Part shown: positions 35,577 through 43,862 of the stretch, in pieces
Layout of the letters: each line of letters begins with the position of its first letter
Position numbering within the stretch: position 1 is the first letter of the stretch
NCBI GenBank assembly: GCA_014695345.1
Contig: JACJOC010000049.1
Coordinates: forward strand, 62,001-126,000
Reading direction: 5' to 3'
Source: Cyanobacteria bacterium FACHB-471
GTDB lineage: Bacteria > Cyanobacteriota > Cyanobacteriia > Elainellales > Elainellaceae
Length of the DNA: 64,000 nucleotides
Program-made: the position numbers and the translations under genes
Notes under the pieces: model-generated
What the model saw: only the letters and a program-made list of their open reading frames with translations
Database searches by the model: none
What the model was told of the DNA's origin: nothing

Positions 35577-36614
35577 TTAAAATCTCAGAGCCTGGTGCAA
35601 CAGGTCTTGGTGCATTAAGGCTCTGTCGCGGAGGGAATGGAGTTGGTCAGCAGAGAGTGGGTCACCGTTGGCGTACAGTTCTAACCAAGTTTGGCAGATT
35701 TGATTCGGGTCACTGGGAATTTGGTCAAGTGTCCAGCCAGGAAGGTCTAAGTCCTGCATAAGCTGGCTCACTTTGGGGTCATAGCTAATTGCGAAACAGC
35801 GACACTCAGCTGCCGCTGCCATGATGAGTCCATGAAAGCGCATGGCGATCGCCATTTCCACTCCTTCAAACACGCCTCGCAACTGCTGCGGATCTTCGAG
35901 CGTCAGAATGTGACTGGGGCCAGGAAGCTGGGGTTGAATCGCCTGGGCGATCGCCAAATCTTGCTCAGGCTGAAACGGAATCAGCAGCAAACAGGTTTGA
36001 GTCGCCTTTTGAAAATCAGCCAGAGCACGGGTCAACACTTGGAGTCGGGACGGAGTCAACTCTGGATGAGGACGCAACACTACTGCAACTCTAGGAGCAG
36101 GCAAATCCCATAAACCCGGAACGGACTTAGGCTCCAGTGCCCAAACCGGATCAGGCGCTAGCGTACAGGGAATCTTCCAGTCCATCAGCAATCTAGCAGA
36201 AGCGCGATCGCGCACACTCACCGCCGCACAACCCGTAAAAGCCTTTTCTGCCAAGCAACGTGTTGAAGCACGATTTAACGGGCCGATTCCCTGGGCCCAG
36301 GCGATCGTCTTGAGTCCCATCCGTCGTGCCAAACCCATCAGTCCTGCGTAGTAAACCGGACTAAGGGCACTGGTTGCATCCTGCATCAGACTGCCGCCGC
36401 CCCAGATGAAAGCATCCGATCGCCTTAAAACTTGAAAGATTGAGGAAGACATGCGATCGCCCGCTGCTACTCCATAGCGTCGTGTCGTTTCAGCCGGATT
36501 GCCCGACAGCACAAACGGCTCTATATGGGCAGGTAACATTTGCAGCAAAGCCGCTAAAAGTGCCTCATCTCCCCCATTGCCCTTGCCATAGTAACCGCAT
36601 AAAACCGCCCGCAT
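35577..36614 (-). CDS. csaB: Polysaccharide pyruvyl transferase CsaB
   Basis: 345 residues from the ATG at 36614 (MRAVLCGYYGKGNGGDEALL). The GNxGDE motif near the start and the later FIWGGGSLMQDATS and AMRFHGLIMAAAA are hallmark CsaB/PssZ motifs. CsaB-type enzymes transfer pyruvate from PEP to cell-wall polysaccharide; in bacteria with S-layers the pyruvylated polymer anchors SLH-domain proteins. This is relevant here because an SLH-domain protein is encoded at 61732. The gene is convergent with the Uma2 gene, stops being 6 bases apart. Confidence 0.93.
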   Translation of the reverse strand: MRAVLCGYYGKGNGGDEALLAALLQMLPAHIEPFVLSGNPAETTRRYGVAAGDRMSSSIFQVLRRSDAFIWGGGSLMQDATSALSPVYYAGLMGLARRMGLKTIAWAQGIGPLNRASTRCLAEKAFTGCAAVSVRDRASARLLMDWKIPCTLAPDPVWALEPKSVPGLWDLPAPRVAVVLRPHPELTPSRLQVLTRALADFQKATQTCLLLIPFQPEQDLAIAQAIQPQLPGPSHILTLEDPQQLRGVFEGVEMAIAMRFHGLIMAAAAECRCFAISYDPKVSQLMQDLDLPGWTLDQIPSDPNQICQTWLELYANGDPLSADQLHSLRDRALMHQDLLHQALRF

Positions 36615-36731
36615 TCGCCGTTCCAACCATCCCGAACAACATACCCTTTACAATACCTGATTGAAAGGGTTGATTTTTCGTACTCTGAGCTGACGAACAA
36701 TCAACTTCTAAAACAGCCTCTCAACCCTAAT

Positions 36732-37070
36732 ATGCACGCTCTCTCTATCCCCACCTGGATTATTCACATCTCAAGTGTGATCGAATGGATTGCCGCAATT
36801 TGGCTGATCTGGACGTATGCAGAAGTCACGCAAAATCAGGCGTGGCGGGCTTTGTCGTTTGGAATGCTGCCTGCGTTAGTCAGTGCTATGTGTGCCTGCA
36901 CCTGGCACTTGTTTGACAACGCGCCTGAGCTAGAGTGGATAGTCACTCTGCAAGCCGCTATGACCGTCGTGGGCAATATCACACTCTGCCTTGCTGCCTG
37001 GTGGATCTGGCGATTAGCGCCCCGCGCAACTCCGCAGGAACCGCCCCTTCTTCCAACAAAAGACGAATAA
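36732..37070 (+). CDS. DUF2499 (Ycf49-like) membrane protein
   Basis: 112 residues with three or four hydrophobic helices: IIHISSVIEWIAAIWLIWTY, ALSFGMLPALVSAMCACTWH and LQAAMTVVGNITLCLAAWWI. The motif MCACTWHLFDN with conserved Cys and His is typical of DUF2499, a family of cyanobacteria and plastids whose function is unknown. The next gene is a DUF3593 membrane protein; the two are regularly neighbours, which suggests a shared complex. A set of alternative hairpins lies between them. Confidence 0.88.
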   Translation: MHALSIPTWIIHISSVIEWIAAIWLIWTYAEVTQNQAWRALSFGMLPALVSAMCACTWHLFDNAPELEWIVTLQAAMTVVGNITLCLAAWWIWRLAPRATPQEPPLLPTKDE

Positions 37071-37134
37071 CCTCTTAATTTAATTAATTGAAGAGGTTTA
37101 TTTTTGTGCGTTCAATACACAAAAATAAACCTCT
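37071..37134 (+). promoter_or_regulatory. Alternative hairpins between DUF2499 and DUF3593 genes
   Basis: Directly after the DUF2499 stop, cctctt (37071-37076) can pair with aagagg (37091-37096). That second segment is also part of a perfect 17-bp arm (37092-37108) that pairs with 37118-37134 across a 9-base loop. The two structures exclude each other, as in an attenuator or regulated terminator. The stronger hairpin has T-rich left arm but no T-tract after it, so it may equally stabilise the upstream mRNA. Confidence 0.55.
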
Positions 37135-37172
37135 AAAGCGACAGCCAGTCCCTAACCCCCTTCCCTCCTCCC

Positions 37173-37526
37173 ATGCCTTCCAAAGAAACTCTCTTCGCCC
37201 TATCCCTCTTTCCTTACCTTGGCTTTCTCTGGTTTCTGACCCGTTCTGGTCAAACGCCACGCCTTGCCCTAATTGGGTTTTACATGACGCTTGTGTTCGT
37301 TGCAGTAACTATTCCGATTGGCATCTATGCTCAAGTTGCCTATGGGGAATCTCTGGCAAATGTGGACTTTTTGCACGGTGGGGCAGAAGTTTTCCTAACA
37401 CTCTCAAACGTTTTGGTTCTGCTAGGATTTCGGCAAGCAATTCAGCAAAAGCAGCAGGCTATCGCGAATCAATCAAAAAAAGATTCCGAGAATCAGACAG
37501 ATACAGGTGTTGCTGATATGGGATAA
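37173..37526 (+). CDS. DUF3593 membrane protein
   Basis: 117 residues, three hydrophobic segments: LFALSLFPYLGFLWFLTRSG, LIGFYMTLVFVAVTIPIGIY and VFLTLSNVLVLLGF. The pattern PYLGFLWFLTRS and ANVDFLHGGAEVFLTLSN matches DUF3593, a cyanobacterial/plastid family that often accompanies DUF2499. Probably a thylakoid or plasma membrane protein. Function unknown. The polar tail (QQKQQAIANQSKKDSENQ) is cytoplasm-like. The AI-2E family gene follows after 30 bases and may share the transcript. Confidence 0.87.
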   Translation: MPSKETLFALSLFPYLGFLWFLTRSGQTPRLALIGFYMTLVFVAVTIPIGIYAQVAYGESLANVDFLHGGAEVFLTLSNVLVLLGFRQAIQQKQQAIANQSKKDSENQTDTGVADMG

Positions 37527-37556
37527 GTGTAATTTCAATTTTTAGGAGCTAGCTCT

Positions 37557-38762
37557 GTGAAATTGGGTCAGTGGCTCGGCTTTCTATGTTTGGCGATCGC
37601 CCTCATAATCCTCTGGCAAATCCGTCAAATACTGCTGCTGGTGTTTACGGCCGTGGTGCTGGCAACTGCTCTCAATAGTCTGGTGCAGCGATTCCAAAGA
37701 GCTGGAATGCGACGTAGCTTTGCAGTAGTGCTGACCCTAGGGTTATTATTGCTGGTCAACATCCTGTTTGTTGTTTTAATTGTGCCCCCCTTCCTGAACC
37801 AGTTTTTGCGACTGGTTGATTTGCTGCCTAGAGCCTTGACCGAAGCGCTGGAATGGATAGAAGGGATGGAAGGGCTGATCAATCAGCAACCCACTTGGCT
37901 GCCAGAATTAGAGCTACCCACGCCCTCCAACCTGACGCGAGAACTGCAACCACTGTTCAGGAATCTGCTCGAAAACTTCTTTGCATTCTTCTCAAACTCA
38001 CTCACAGCAGTACTGCAATTTTTGCTGGTGATCGTTCTGACGATTATGTTTCTAGCAGACCCGATCTCTTATCGGCAGGCGTTTTTGCAGCTTTTTCCCT
38101 CGTTTTATCGGCGACGGGCAGATGAAATTTTGGTGAAATGTGAGGTTTGCTTAGGAAACTGGCTAGCTGGAATTTTAATTAATTCTCTCTTCATTGCTGC
38201 TCTTAGCGGCGTTGGGCTGTGGATACTACAAATTCAACTGGTGCTAGCCCACGCTCTGTTAGCGGGACTTCTCAATTTCATTCCCAATATTGGGCCAACG
38301 CTGAGCGTAGTCTTTCCGCTGACGATCGCCCTACTTGATGCACCCTGGAAGGCTATTGCTGTGCTCATTCTTTATCTGGTGATTCAGCAGATTGAGAGCT
38401 ATTGGCTCACCCCTACTGTAATGGCGCAGCAAGTCTCACTTTTGCCTGCCGCCACTCTGGTCGCTCAAATTTTCTTTGCTAGCTTCTTCGGCTTTTTGGG
38501 GCTGTTACTCGCTTTACCGCTAACGGTTGTAGCCAAAACTTGGATTGAGGAAGTATTAATCAAAGACGTCTTAGACAAATGGGATAAGAAACCCCAGTGG
38601 ATACCTGTGGGAGCAACAGAAGGTTTAGCGACATTGCCGCTCGTAGACCCCGTTAAGAAAGATTTCCCCTTTACAGATTCCTCGGAAGGTTCCGTTGCAT
38701 CCAAAGATGGGCAGGCGGACCCCAACCGTCCTGAGAACGCTCCACCCAAACCCCCCATCTAG
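37557..38762 (+). CDS. AI-2E family (TqsA/PerM-like) transporter
   Basis: 401 residues starting at GTG 37557 with AGGAG upstream. About seven or eight hydrophobic helices: LGFLCLAIALIILWQI, LLLVFTAVVLATALNSLV, FAVVLTLGLLLLVNILFVV, then the family core LLNFIPNIGPTLSVVFPLTI and LLPAATLVAQIFFASFFGFLG. A C-terminal hydrophilic tail of about 70 residues ends Pro-rich. The family includes AI-2 exporters and sodium/proton antiporters; the substrate cannot be read from sequence. It likely belongs to the same transcript as the DUF2499/DUF3593 genes. Confidence 0.9.
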   Translation: MKLGQWLGFLCLAIALIILWQIRQILLLVFTAVVLATALNSLVQRFQRAGMRRSFAVVLTLGLLLLVNILFVVLIVPPFLNQFLRLVDLLPRALTEALEWIEGMEGLINQQPTWLPELELPTPSNLTRELQPLFRNLLENFFAFFSNSLTAVLQFLLVIVLTIMFLADPISYRQAFLQLFPSFYRRRADEILVKCEVCLGNWLAGILINSLFIAALSGVGLWILQIQLVLAHALLAGLLNFIPNIGPTLSVVFPLTIALLDAPWKAIAVLILYLVIQQIESYWLTPTVMAQQVSLLPAATLVAQIFFASFFGFLGLLLALPLTVVAKTWIEEVLIKDVLDKWDKKPQWIPVGATEGLATLPLVDPVKKDFPFTDSSEGSVASKDGQADPNRPENAPPKPPI

Positions 38763-38792
38763 GTAATTTTGAGAAAGGTATTTGTCCTAACT

Positions 38793-38820
38793 GTAGGGGC
38801 GTTTCGCGAAACGCCCCTAC
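38793..38820. repeat. 28-bp perfect palindrome (GTAGGGGCG family)
   Basis: The stretch starting gtaggggcgtttcg is its own reverse complement over 28 bases, between the AI-2E gene and rph, which are convergent. A related element with the same ends but a different centre lies at 49451-49478. Its position would also suit a bidirectional terminator, but there is no T-tract. Confidence 0.8.
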
Positions 38821-38834
38821 CAGTCCGGCTGAGC

Positions 38835-39548
38835 TTATTGAAGTGCCTGACGCTGCAACTCCAACAGTTCCTGAATGCCTTTTTCGGCTAAGTCCATCAT
38901 CTGGTTAAGCTGAACACGAGTAAAGCTACCTTCTTCTGCGGTTCCCTGTAACTCGATCAGGCTCAGATCTTGATTTAAAACAACATTAAAATCAACAGTT
39001 GCGGCGACATCTTCGGGGTAGTTGAGGTCTAGGAGAGGAACTTCTTCGATCAGACCAATGGAAACAGCAGCAATCTGATGATGCAGGGGCGATCGCTCCA
39101 ATTCTCCCCGCTCTATCAGTTTTTGCAACGCGTCACTCACTGCGACATAGCCACCCGTAATTGCAGTTGTGCGCGTCCCGGCATCTGCCTGCAGTACGTC
39201 AGCATCCACAATTAGCGTACGTTCACCCAACGCCTTCATATCGATCGCCGATCGCAAACTGCGCCCAATTAAGCGCTGAATTTCCTGCGTCCGTCCCGAC
39301 AGTTTCATAAACTCTCGTTCTTGGCGTTGCGGCGTGGCTCCTGGCAACATTCGATACTCTGCGGTAAGCCATCCCTGCCCCGTTCCTGCTAGGAATTTGG
39401 GCACTCCAGGTTGAACCGTGACCGTACACAGCACTTGAGTATCACCACAGTGCGTTAAAACCGAACCAGCCGCAAAGCGAGTAAACTGTCGCTCAAACCG
39501 AACCGGACGCAGTTGGTCAGGTTGCCGACCATCAGGACGCTGCCACAT
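38835..39548 (-). CDS. rph: Ribonuclease PH
   Basis: 237 residues from the ATG at 39548 ([18 protein letters not shown]); an upstream start at 39647 would add 33 residues with no family match. Rph trims tRNA 3' ends phosphorolytically and degrades some structured RNAs. Motifs: [52 protein letters not shown] split as [11 protein letters not shown] and [30 protein letters not shown] and [17 protein letters not shown]. It forms a hexameric ring in the cytoplasm. It is convergent with the AI-2E gene. Confidence 0.97.
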   Translation of the reverse strand: MWQRPDGRQPDQLRPVRFERQFTRFAAGSVLTHCGDTQVLCTVTVQPGVPKFLAGTGQGWLTAEYRMLPGATPQRQEREFMKLSGRTQEIQRLIGRSLRSAIDMKALGERTLIVDADVLQADAGTRTTAITGGYVAVSDALQKLIERGELERSPLHHQIAAVSIGLIEEVPLLDLNYPEDVAATVDFNVVLNQDLSLIELQGTAEEGSFTRVQLNQMMDLAEKGIQELLELQRQALQ

Positions 39549-39953
39549 TGTGATTGCCTCATATGTGCCTCTTCTCCTCAGAAGGATACAGCGTTTTGGG
39601 GATTGGGGTTGAGAGTTAGGCGAAGAGATAGGGTCGTGTAGGGGCATAGCATTCGGGCAATAATGCTTGCTCTATTCCAAAGATTGTCTGCCGAATGCTA
39701 CGCCCTTAGGGAGTTTTGCTTCTCAAACACATTCTAATCACATTCAGCAAGTAGCTCTTGATCAGTTGACGACTGTACATCTGTAGTGTTTGATAGAGGG
39801 AAAAATCAGGGAGATGACGCTACATTTTGTTTTTTCTATCTGGATTTATTCAGGCAAAAGCCGTATGCTTCTGAGTAACGTATCCTTGTACTAATCCAGT
39901 ACCAACCAACGCTTTACGACCCGTCAAAACCCGATTCGCTAGAGTGATTTCCT
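39549..39953. other. Divergent intergenic region with foldback repeat
   Basis: About 400 bases between rph and the BtuR-like gene. It holds the inverted repeat at 39638-39708 and AT-rich sequence around 39820-39900 where the rightward promoter may lie. No gene seen. Confidence 0.5.
39638..39708. repeat. Foldback repeat with 20-22-base arms
   Basis: Left arm gtaggggcatagcattcggg (39638-39657, extending to 39659) pairs with the right arm tgccgaatgctacgccctta (39689-39708) with few mismatches, around a centre of about 29 bases. The outer ends share GTAGGGGC with the palindromes at 38793 and 49451, so it may be a variant of the same mobile palindrome family. Confidence 0.7.
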
Positions 39954-40487
39954 ATGGTTTCCCAACTCGAAACCCAAGCTACTGGTTCTAATCGCCATCC
40001 CTACACCATTGGGGGATTGATTCAAGTTTTTACATCTCCCTACCGCAGTTTCTTCACAAACGTGATGGCGCAAGCATTAGGCATTGCCGGTCAGGGAAGA
40101 ACTGTCTTGGTAGTGCAGTTTCTCAAAGGCGGCATTGGACAGGGGCATGAGCATCCGGTAAAGCTGGGGCAAAACCTAGACTGGCTGCGCTGTGATTTGC
40201 CCCGCTGCATTGACACCGCTGAGATTGAAGACACTGAAATGCTAGCTTTGCTTGACCTCTGGCGCTATACCCAGAGTGTTGTTGCAGAGGGCAAATACTC
40301 GCTGGTGGTGCTGGATGAATTAAGTTTGGCGATCAATTTTGGGCTGATCCCAGAAACGGAAGTTTTAGCGTTTTTGGAAAATCGTCCGTGTCATGTAGAC
40401 GTAATTTTGACTGGGCCAGAAGTGTCTGAATCCATCCGAAATGTAGCTGACCAGATTACCGAGTTAAGGCGAAGCGATCGCCCCTAA
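39954..40487 (+). CDS. BtuR/CobO-like protein with degenerate P-loop
   Basis: 177 residues resembling ATP:corrinoid adenosyltransferases of the CobA/CobO/BtuR family: GRTVLVVQFLKGGIGQGHEH, LDWLRCDLPRCID, YSLVVLDELSLAINFGLI (Walker B-like) and HVDVILTGPEVSESI. In that family the N-terminus has the P-loop G-N-G-K-G-K-T; here the equivalent stretch reads IQVFTSPYRSFFTNVMAQAL, with no Gly-Lys-Thr. Canonical adenosyltransferase activity is therefore doubtful, although the rest is well preserved. It sits 45 bases before dcd on the same strand. It may have become a regulatory or other nucleotide-linked protein. Confidence 0.82.
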   Translation: MVSQLETQATGSNRHPYTIGGLIQVFTSPYRSFFTNVMAQALGIAGQGRTVLVVQFLKGGIGQGHEHPVKLGQNLDWLRCDLPRCIDTAEIEDTEMLALLDLWRYTQSVVAEGKYSLVVLDELSLAINFGLIPETEVLAFLENRPCHVDVILTGPEVSESIRNVADQITELRRSDRP

Positions 40488-40532
40488 GCACAATTCAAAG
40501 TTGCCCTTATTATTCTCTATTCCTAAAAAATC

Positions 40533-41129
40533 ATGATTAAGAATGACACCTGGATTGCTCAGATGGCAGCTCAGGGCATGATTGCCCCATTTGAGCCAAG
40601 TCTAATTCGAGGCATCAGTTTAGAATCAACGGCAATGCGTCCGGTGATTAGCTATGGGCTTTCTTCTTACGGTTATGACATCCGCCTGTCCCCGACAGAG
40701 TTTCGCATTTTCCGCCACATTCCCGGTACGGTTGTCGATCCCAAGCATTTCAATCCCGATAATTTAGAACCCGCTCGACTGCACAATGATTCCAGTGGTG
40801 AGTTTTTTATTCTGCCTGCCCATTCTTACGGGTTAGGAGTGGCGCTAGAACGGCTGCAAATTCCTGACAACATTACGGTCGTTTGCATTGGCAAGAGTAC
40901 CTATGCGCGCTGTGGCATCATTGCGAACCTAACTCCCGCAGAGGCGGCATGGCGCGGACATTTGACGCTGGAGTTTTCTAATTCCTCTAGTGCGGACTGT
41001 CGGATTTATGCGAATGAGGGAATTGTGCAACTCCTGTTTTTGGAGGGAGAACCCTGTGAGGTCAGCTACGAGACGCGTCGGGGTAAGTATCAGGATCAGT
41101 CGGAAATGGTGACGCTGGCAAGAGTTTAA
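40533..41129 (+). CDS. dcd: dCTP deaminase
   Basis: 198 residues. Dcd converts dCTP to dUTP, which dUTPase turns into dUMP for thymidylate. Visible motifs: SYGLSSYGYDIRL, VCIGKSTYARCGIIANLTPAE (catalytic and nucleotide-binding core around the conserved Arg and Glu) and HLTLEFSNSSSADCRIYANE. The trimer interface end is GKYQDQSEMVTLARV. It overlaps the stop of the convergent flavoprotein gene by four bases (TTAA). Confidence 0.97.
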   Translation: MIKNDTWIAQMAAQGMIAPFEPSLIRGISLESTAMRPVISYGLSSYGYDIRLSPTEFRIFRHIPGTVVDPKHFNPDNLEPARLHNDSSGEFFILPAHSYGLGVALERLQIPDNITVVCIGKSTYARCGIIANLTPAEAAWRGHLTLEFSNSSSADCRIYANEGIVQLLFLEGEPCEVSYETRRGKYQDQSEMVTLARV

Positions 41130-42553
41130 CGGCGGAAGTTGAACCAGCTTTCTAATAGGTTCTGTTGGAAGGGGTGGCGATCGCCCCACTTTTTTTCCCA
41201 TTCCATCGCGGTCCGCTGCACAATCTCTGACCAAGTTGGAGAAATTGTCGGCAAGGTTGCTAGCGCTTTAACGTGCAGGTTTTGACGAATGGCGAGGGCG
41301 ATCACTCCTACAATTTCACTTACGTTTGCGCCAATCAGATGTGCGCCCAAAATTTTGCCATTGCGATGCACAATCAGTTTGCAGAAGCCCGTTGTTGCAC
41401 CACAGATCTGAGCTTTTGCCAACATTTTGAAGGTCTGTCGCAGCACGATGACATTCTTATCAAACTGGTCTTTCCCAAACTGTTGAATCACTTGCGCTTC
41501 GGTTAGTCCCACTCTTGCCAATTCAGGGTTAGTGAAGATTGCCCAGGGAATGGTTCGGTAATCTGTTTTGGTGGAAGAAAAGAAGAGTGCATTTTTGAGG
41601 GCGATCGCCGCTTCATACTGTCCCAAATGCGGAAACGGGTAACCACCCAACGCTTCACCACAGGCGTAAATGCGGGAATTCGATGTTTGCAGTCTGTTGT
41701 TAACTGGAATTCCTTTTGCCGTAAACTTCACCCCAGCAGCTTCTAAGTTAAGTGAATCAAGTTGAGGTTGTTGCGTCGCAACTATGATTTCGTCGGCTTC
41801 CAGGGCGCGATCGCCTGCCTGCACCCATTTCTTATCATCCAGTTGCTTTACCTGAGTCACCTGAGTTTGACTGAGAATCTGCACGCCTTCTGACTCTAGG
41901 TGGGCTTGCATCAAGTGAGCAACCTCAGCGTCTTCGTGGGGCAATAAGGTTTTGACGATCAGTGTCACCTGATAGCCAAACCGCACCAGGGTTTGAGCTA
42001 ACTCCAGTCCGCTGGGTGTGCCACCCAGAATCACAATATGTGCAGGTGATGGCGGAGGGGTAAGCCAAAAAGTCTCTGGAGTACAGGGTTGGGCGGTATC
42101 TAGTCCATCAATATTGGGGATTACAGGACAAGAGGCTGTTGCAATCAGATAGGTGCGCGATCGCAGCGATCGCCCATTTACCCCAAACGCTAAGTGTGGA
42201 CGACGGATAAACTCACCCGTACCTACAATCACATCTACGCCAGAAGCCGCCAGAATGGGAAGCGATCGCTCTCCTTCGTCCTGCACCTCTGTCACCCACT
42301 GCGCCCATTGAAGTGAGGCTGACCACTGCACGGGTGCGTCGAAATTTCCTCCAGGTAGTCCCCACTGTTCAACTTGACGCATCTGCTGAGCAACTCGCCC
42401 AACATGGACTAGGGTTTGATGGCGCAGGATTTGATTCCCTAAGAATTCAGGTTCTACTAGGGCGACACGAGCTTTGAGGCGACTTGCAGTTAGGGCAGCA
42501 TAACGCGCAGCCGCAGTTCCGCCGATGATAACCAGGTTGTAATCGGGAGGCAT
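41126..42553 (-). CDS. Pyridine nucleotide-disulfide reductase-like flavoprotein without redox cysteines
   Basis: 475 residues from the ATG at 42553. The fold is clear: YNLVIIGGTAAARYAALTAS (FAD), HIVILGGTPSGLELAQTLVR (NAD(P)), RIYACGEALGGYPFPHLGQY (FAD ribityl contact) and the dimerisation domain IFTNPELARVGLTEAQVIQ, GAHLIGANVSEIVGVIALAI. Mercuric reductases and lipoamide dehydrogenases carry a CxxxxC redox disulfide just after the first FAD strand; here that stretch reads VEPEFLGNQILRHQTL and has no cysteine. The C-terminal catalytic His-Pro-x-x-x-E region is also altered (LPTISPTWSEIV). The protein is thus a family member with a changed or lost disulfide chemistry, perhaps an NAD(P)H:acceptor oxidoreductase. 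Confidence 0.87.
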   Translation of the reverse strand: MPPDYNLVIIGGTAAARYAALTASRLKARVALVEPEFLGNQILRHQTLVHVGRVAQQMRQVEQWGLPGGNFDAPVQWSASLQWAQWVTEVQDEGERSLPILAASGVDVIVGTGEFIRRPHLAFGVNGRSLRSRTYLIATASCPVIPNIDGLDTAQPCTPETFWLTPPPSPAHIVILGGTPSGLELAQTLVRFGYQVTLIVKTLLPHEDAEVAHLMQAHLESEGVQILSQTQVTQVKQLDDKKWVQAGDRALEADEIIVATQQPQLDSLNLEAAGVKFTAKGIPVNNRLQTSNSRIYACGEALGGYPFPHLGQYEAAIALKNALFFSSTKTDYRTIPWAIFTNPELARVGLTEAQVIQQFGKDQFDKNVIVLRQTFKMLAKAQICGATTGFCKLIVHRNGKILGAHLIGANVSEIVGVIALAIRQNLHVKALATLPTISPTWSEIVQRTAMEWEKKWGDRHPFQQNLLESWFNFRR

Positions 42554-42647
42554 AGACAAGAGGGAACTGGGGCTAGGGGCTAGGGTTTCCCAAGTAAGTT
42601 GGGTTGAGGGTACGAAACCCAAAGATATAAGTCAACAATAGAAGGTT

Positions 42648-42680
42648 GTGTTGGGTTCCGCTTTGCTTCACCCAACCTAC
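42648..42680. repeat. Copy of GTAGGTTGGGTGAAGC palindromic repeat
   Basis: The stretch ttgggtt ... gcttcacccaacctac (42651-42680) matches, in opposite orientation, one half of the foldback at 50942-51019, with about three differences in 32 bases. It overlaps the stop codon of the cobD-like gene, so the repeat supplies that gene's last codon and stop. Confidence 0.7.
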
Positions 42681-43798
42681 TTCAGCGCTTCTAACAGTTG
42701 TTGGTTTTCGGGCAAAGTGCGGACGGCGACGCGGAAGTAGCGATCGCCCAACTCGGGGAAACTCATACAGTCTCGAATCAGGATACGGCTTTGCTTTAAC
42801 AGTTGTTGCTGAAGCTGCATGACGGAATGGTCGGATTGCACCAGTAAATAATTTGCTGCACCTGCAAGCGGAGACAAACCAGCCAGGTCTGAAAGCCCTT
42901 GAAAGAGCTGCGATCGCGCTTCTGCCAACCAGTCCCAGGTTTGCTGCTGAAAGGTAGTATCTTGCAGAACGGCAACTGCTGCTGCCGCCGCTAGGGTGTT
43001 AACTGACCAGGGATCGCGCCACTGTTGCCAGCGCTGGAGGCGATCGGGGTGGGCGATCGCATAACCAATTCGCAGTCCTGGCAAGCTGTAAAACTTAGTG
43101 AGCGATCGCAAAATGACCAGATTAGGATAATCTGACACCCATTCGATCAGGCTTTGCTGCTGGTCAGGTGGCAGAAAATCCATGAATGCTTCGTCCACAA
43201 CCACTAGCGCAAACTGTTCTAAATAAGGCAAAATCTCTTTGCTTGAAAATAGCCAACCTGTTGGATTGTGTGGATTGTTTAACAGCAGACCTATTTGGGC
43301 TGGCTGAGAGGGCAAATTTGACAAAATTTGAGGTAAAACTTGAGGCTGAAATGACGAAACGACCTTTGCAGAAGCTTCTACGGAAACTTCTACAAAGGTC
43401 GTTGCTGATGAGGTATCCAGGTTTAGTGGACAGCGAACAATTTTCGTATTAAAGGCTTTAAGCGATCGGAGGTAATCTCCAAACGCTGGAGTGAGGAGGT
43501 AGGTTGCATCCAGTTCTGCTAGCTCGCGGCTTGCCCAGGTGAGCAACTCCGCAGAGCCATTTCCCGGCAAAATCCAATCAGGCGACAGGCGATGAAACTG
43601 ACTCAACGCCTGTCGCAACTCTTGATAATTGGGGTCGGGATAGTTTCGCAGATCGCCTAAATGATTATGTATGGCGGCGATCGCTGAGTGAGGAGGTCCC
43701 AGCGGATTAATACTTGCAGAAAAATCGAGAATCATAGAGGGGGAACAACCTGCCAGCGATGCTGCCCAAGTTAAATTTCCCCCATGTCGAGGTCGCAC
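42677..43798 (-). CDS. cobD: CobD-like PLP-dependent threonine-phosphate decarboxylase / HisC-like aminotransferase
   Basis: 373 residues if begun at GTG 43798, giving a start RPRHGGNLTWAASLAG that fits the family. The open frame runs on to 44011, but that part overlaps the HU gene and is not coding. Fold-type I features: MILDFSASINPLGPPHSAI, WILPGNGSAELLTW, GLLLNNPHNPTGWLFS, LVVVDEAFMDFLP and the PLP lysine in ILRSLTKFYSLPGLRIGYA. CobD makes the aminopropanol-phosphate arm of cobamides; cyanobacteria may use a variant for pseudocobalamin. HisC-type histidinol-phosphate aminotransferase is the close alternative, but HGGN at the start and the linkage favour CobD. Confidence 0.88.
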   Translation of the reverse strand: MRPRHGGNLTWAASLAGCSPSMILDFSASINPLGPPHSAIAAIHNHLGDLRNYPDPNYQELRQALSQFHRLSPDWILPGNGSAELLTWASRELAELDATYLLTPAFGDYLRSLKAFNTKIVRCPLNLDTSSATTFVEVSVEASAKVVSSFQPQVLPQILSNLPSQPAQIGLLLNNPHNPTGWLFSSKEILPYLEQFALVVVDEAFMDFLPPDQQQSLIEWVSDYPNLVILRSLTKFYSLPGLRIGYAIAHPDRLQRWQQWRDPWSVNTLAAAAAVAVLQDTTFQQQTWDWLAEARSQLFQGLSDLAGLSPLAGAANYLLVQSDHSVMQLQQQLLKQSRILIRDCMSFPELGDRYFRVAVRTLPENQQLLEALK

Positions 43799-43862
43799 TG
43801 AAGATACCTGCACGGATATTTTTGCACGGACATGGTTGCGAGAAGCCCTCGCAGGAACGGTT

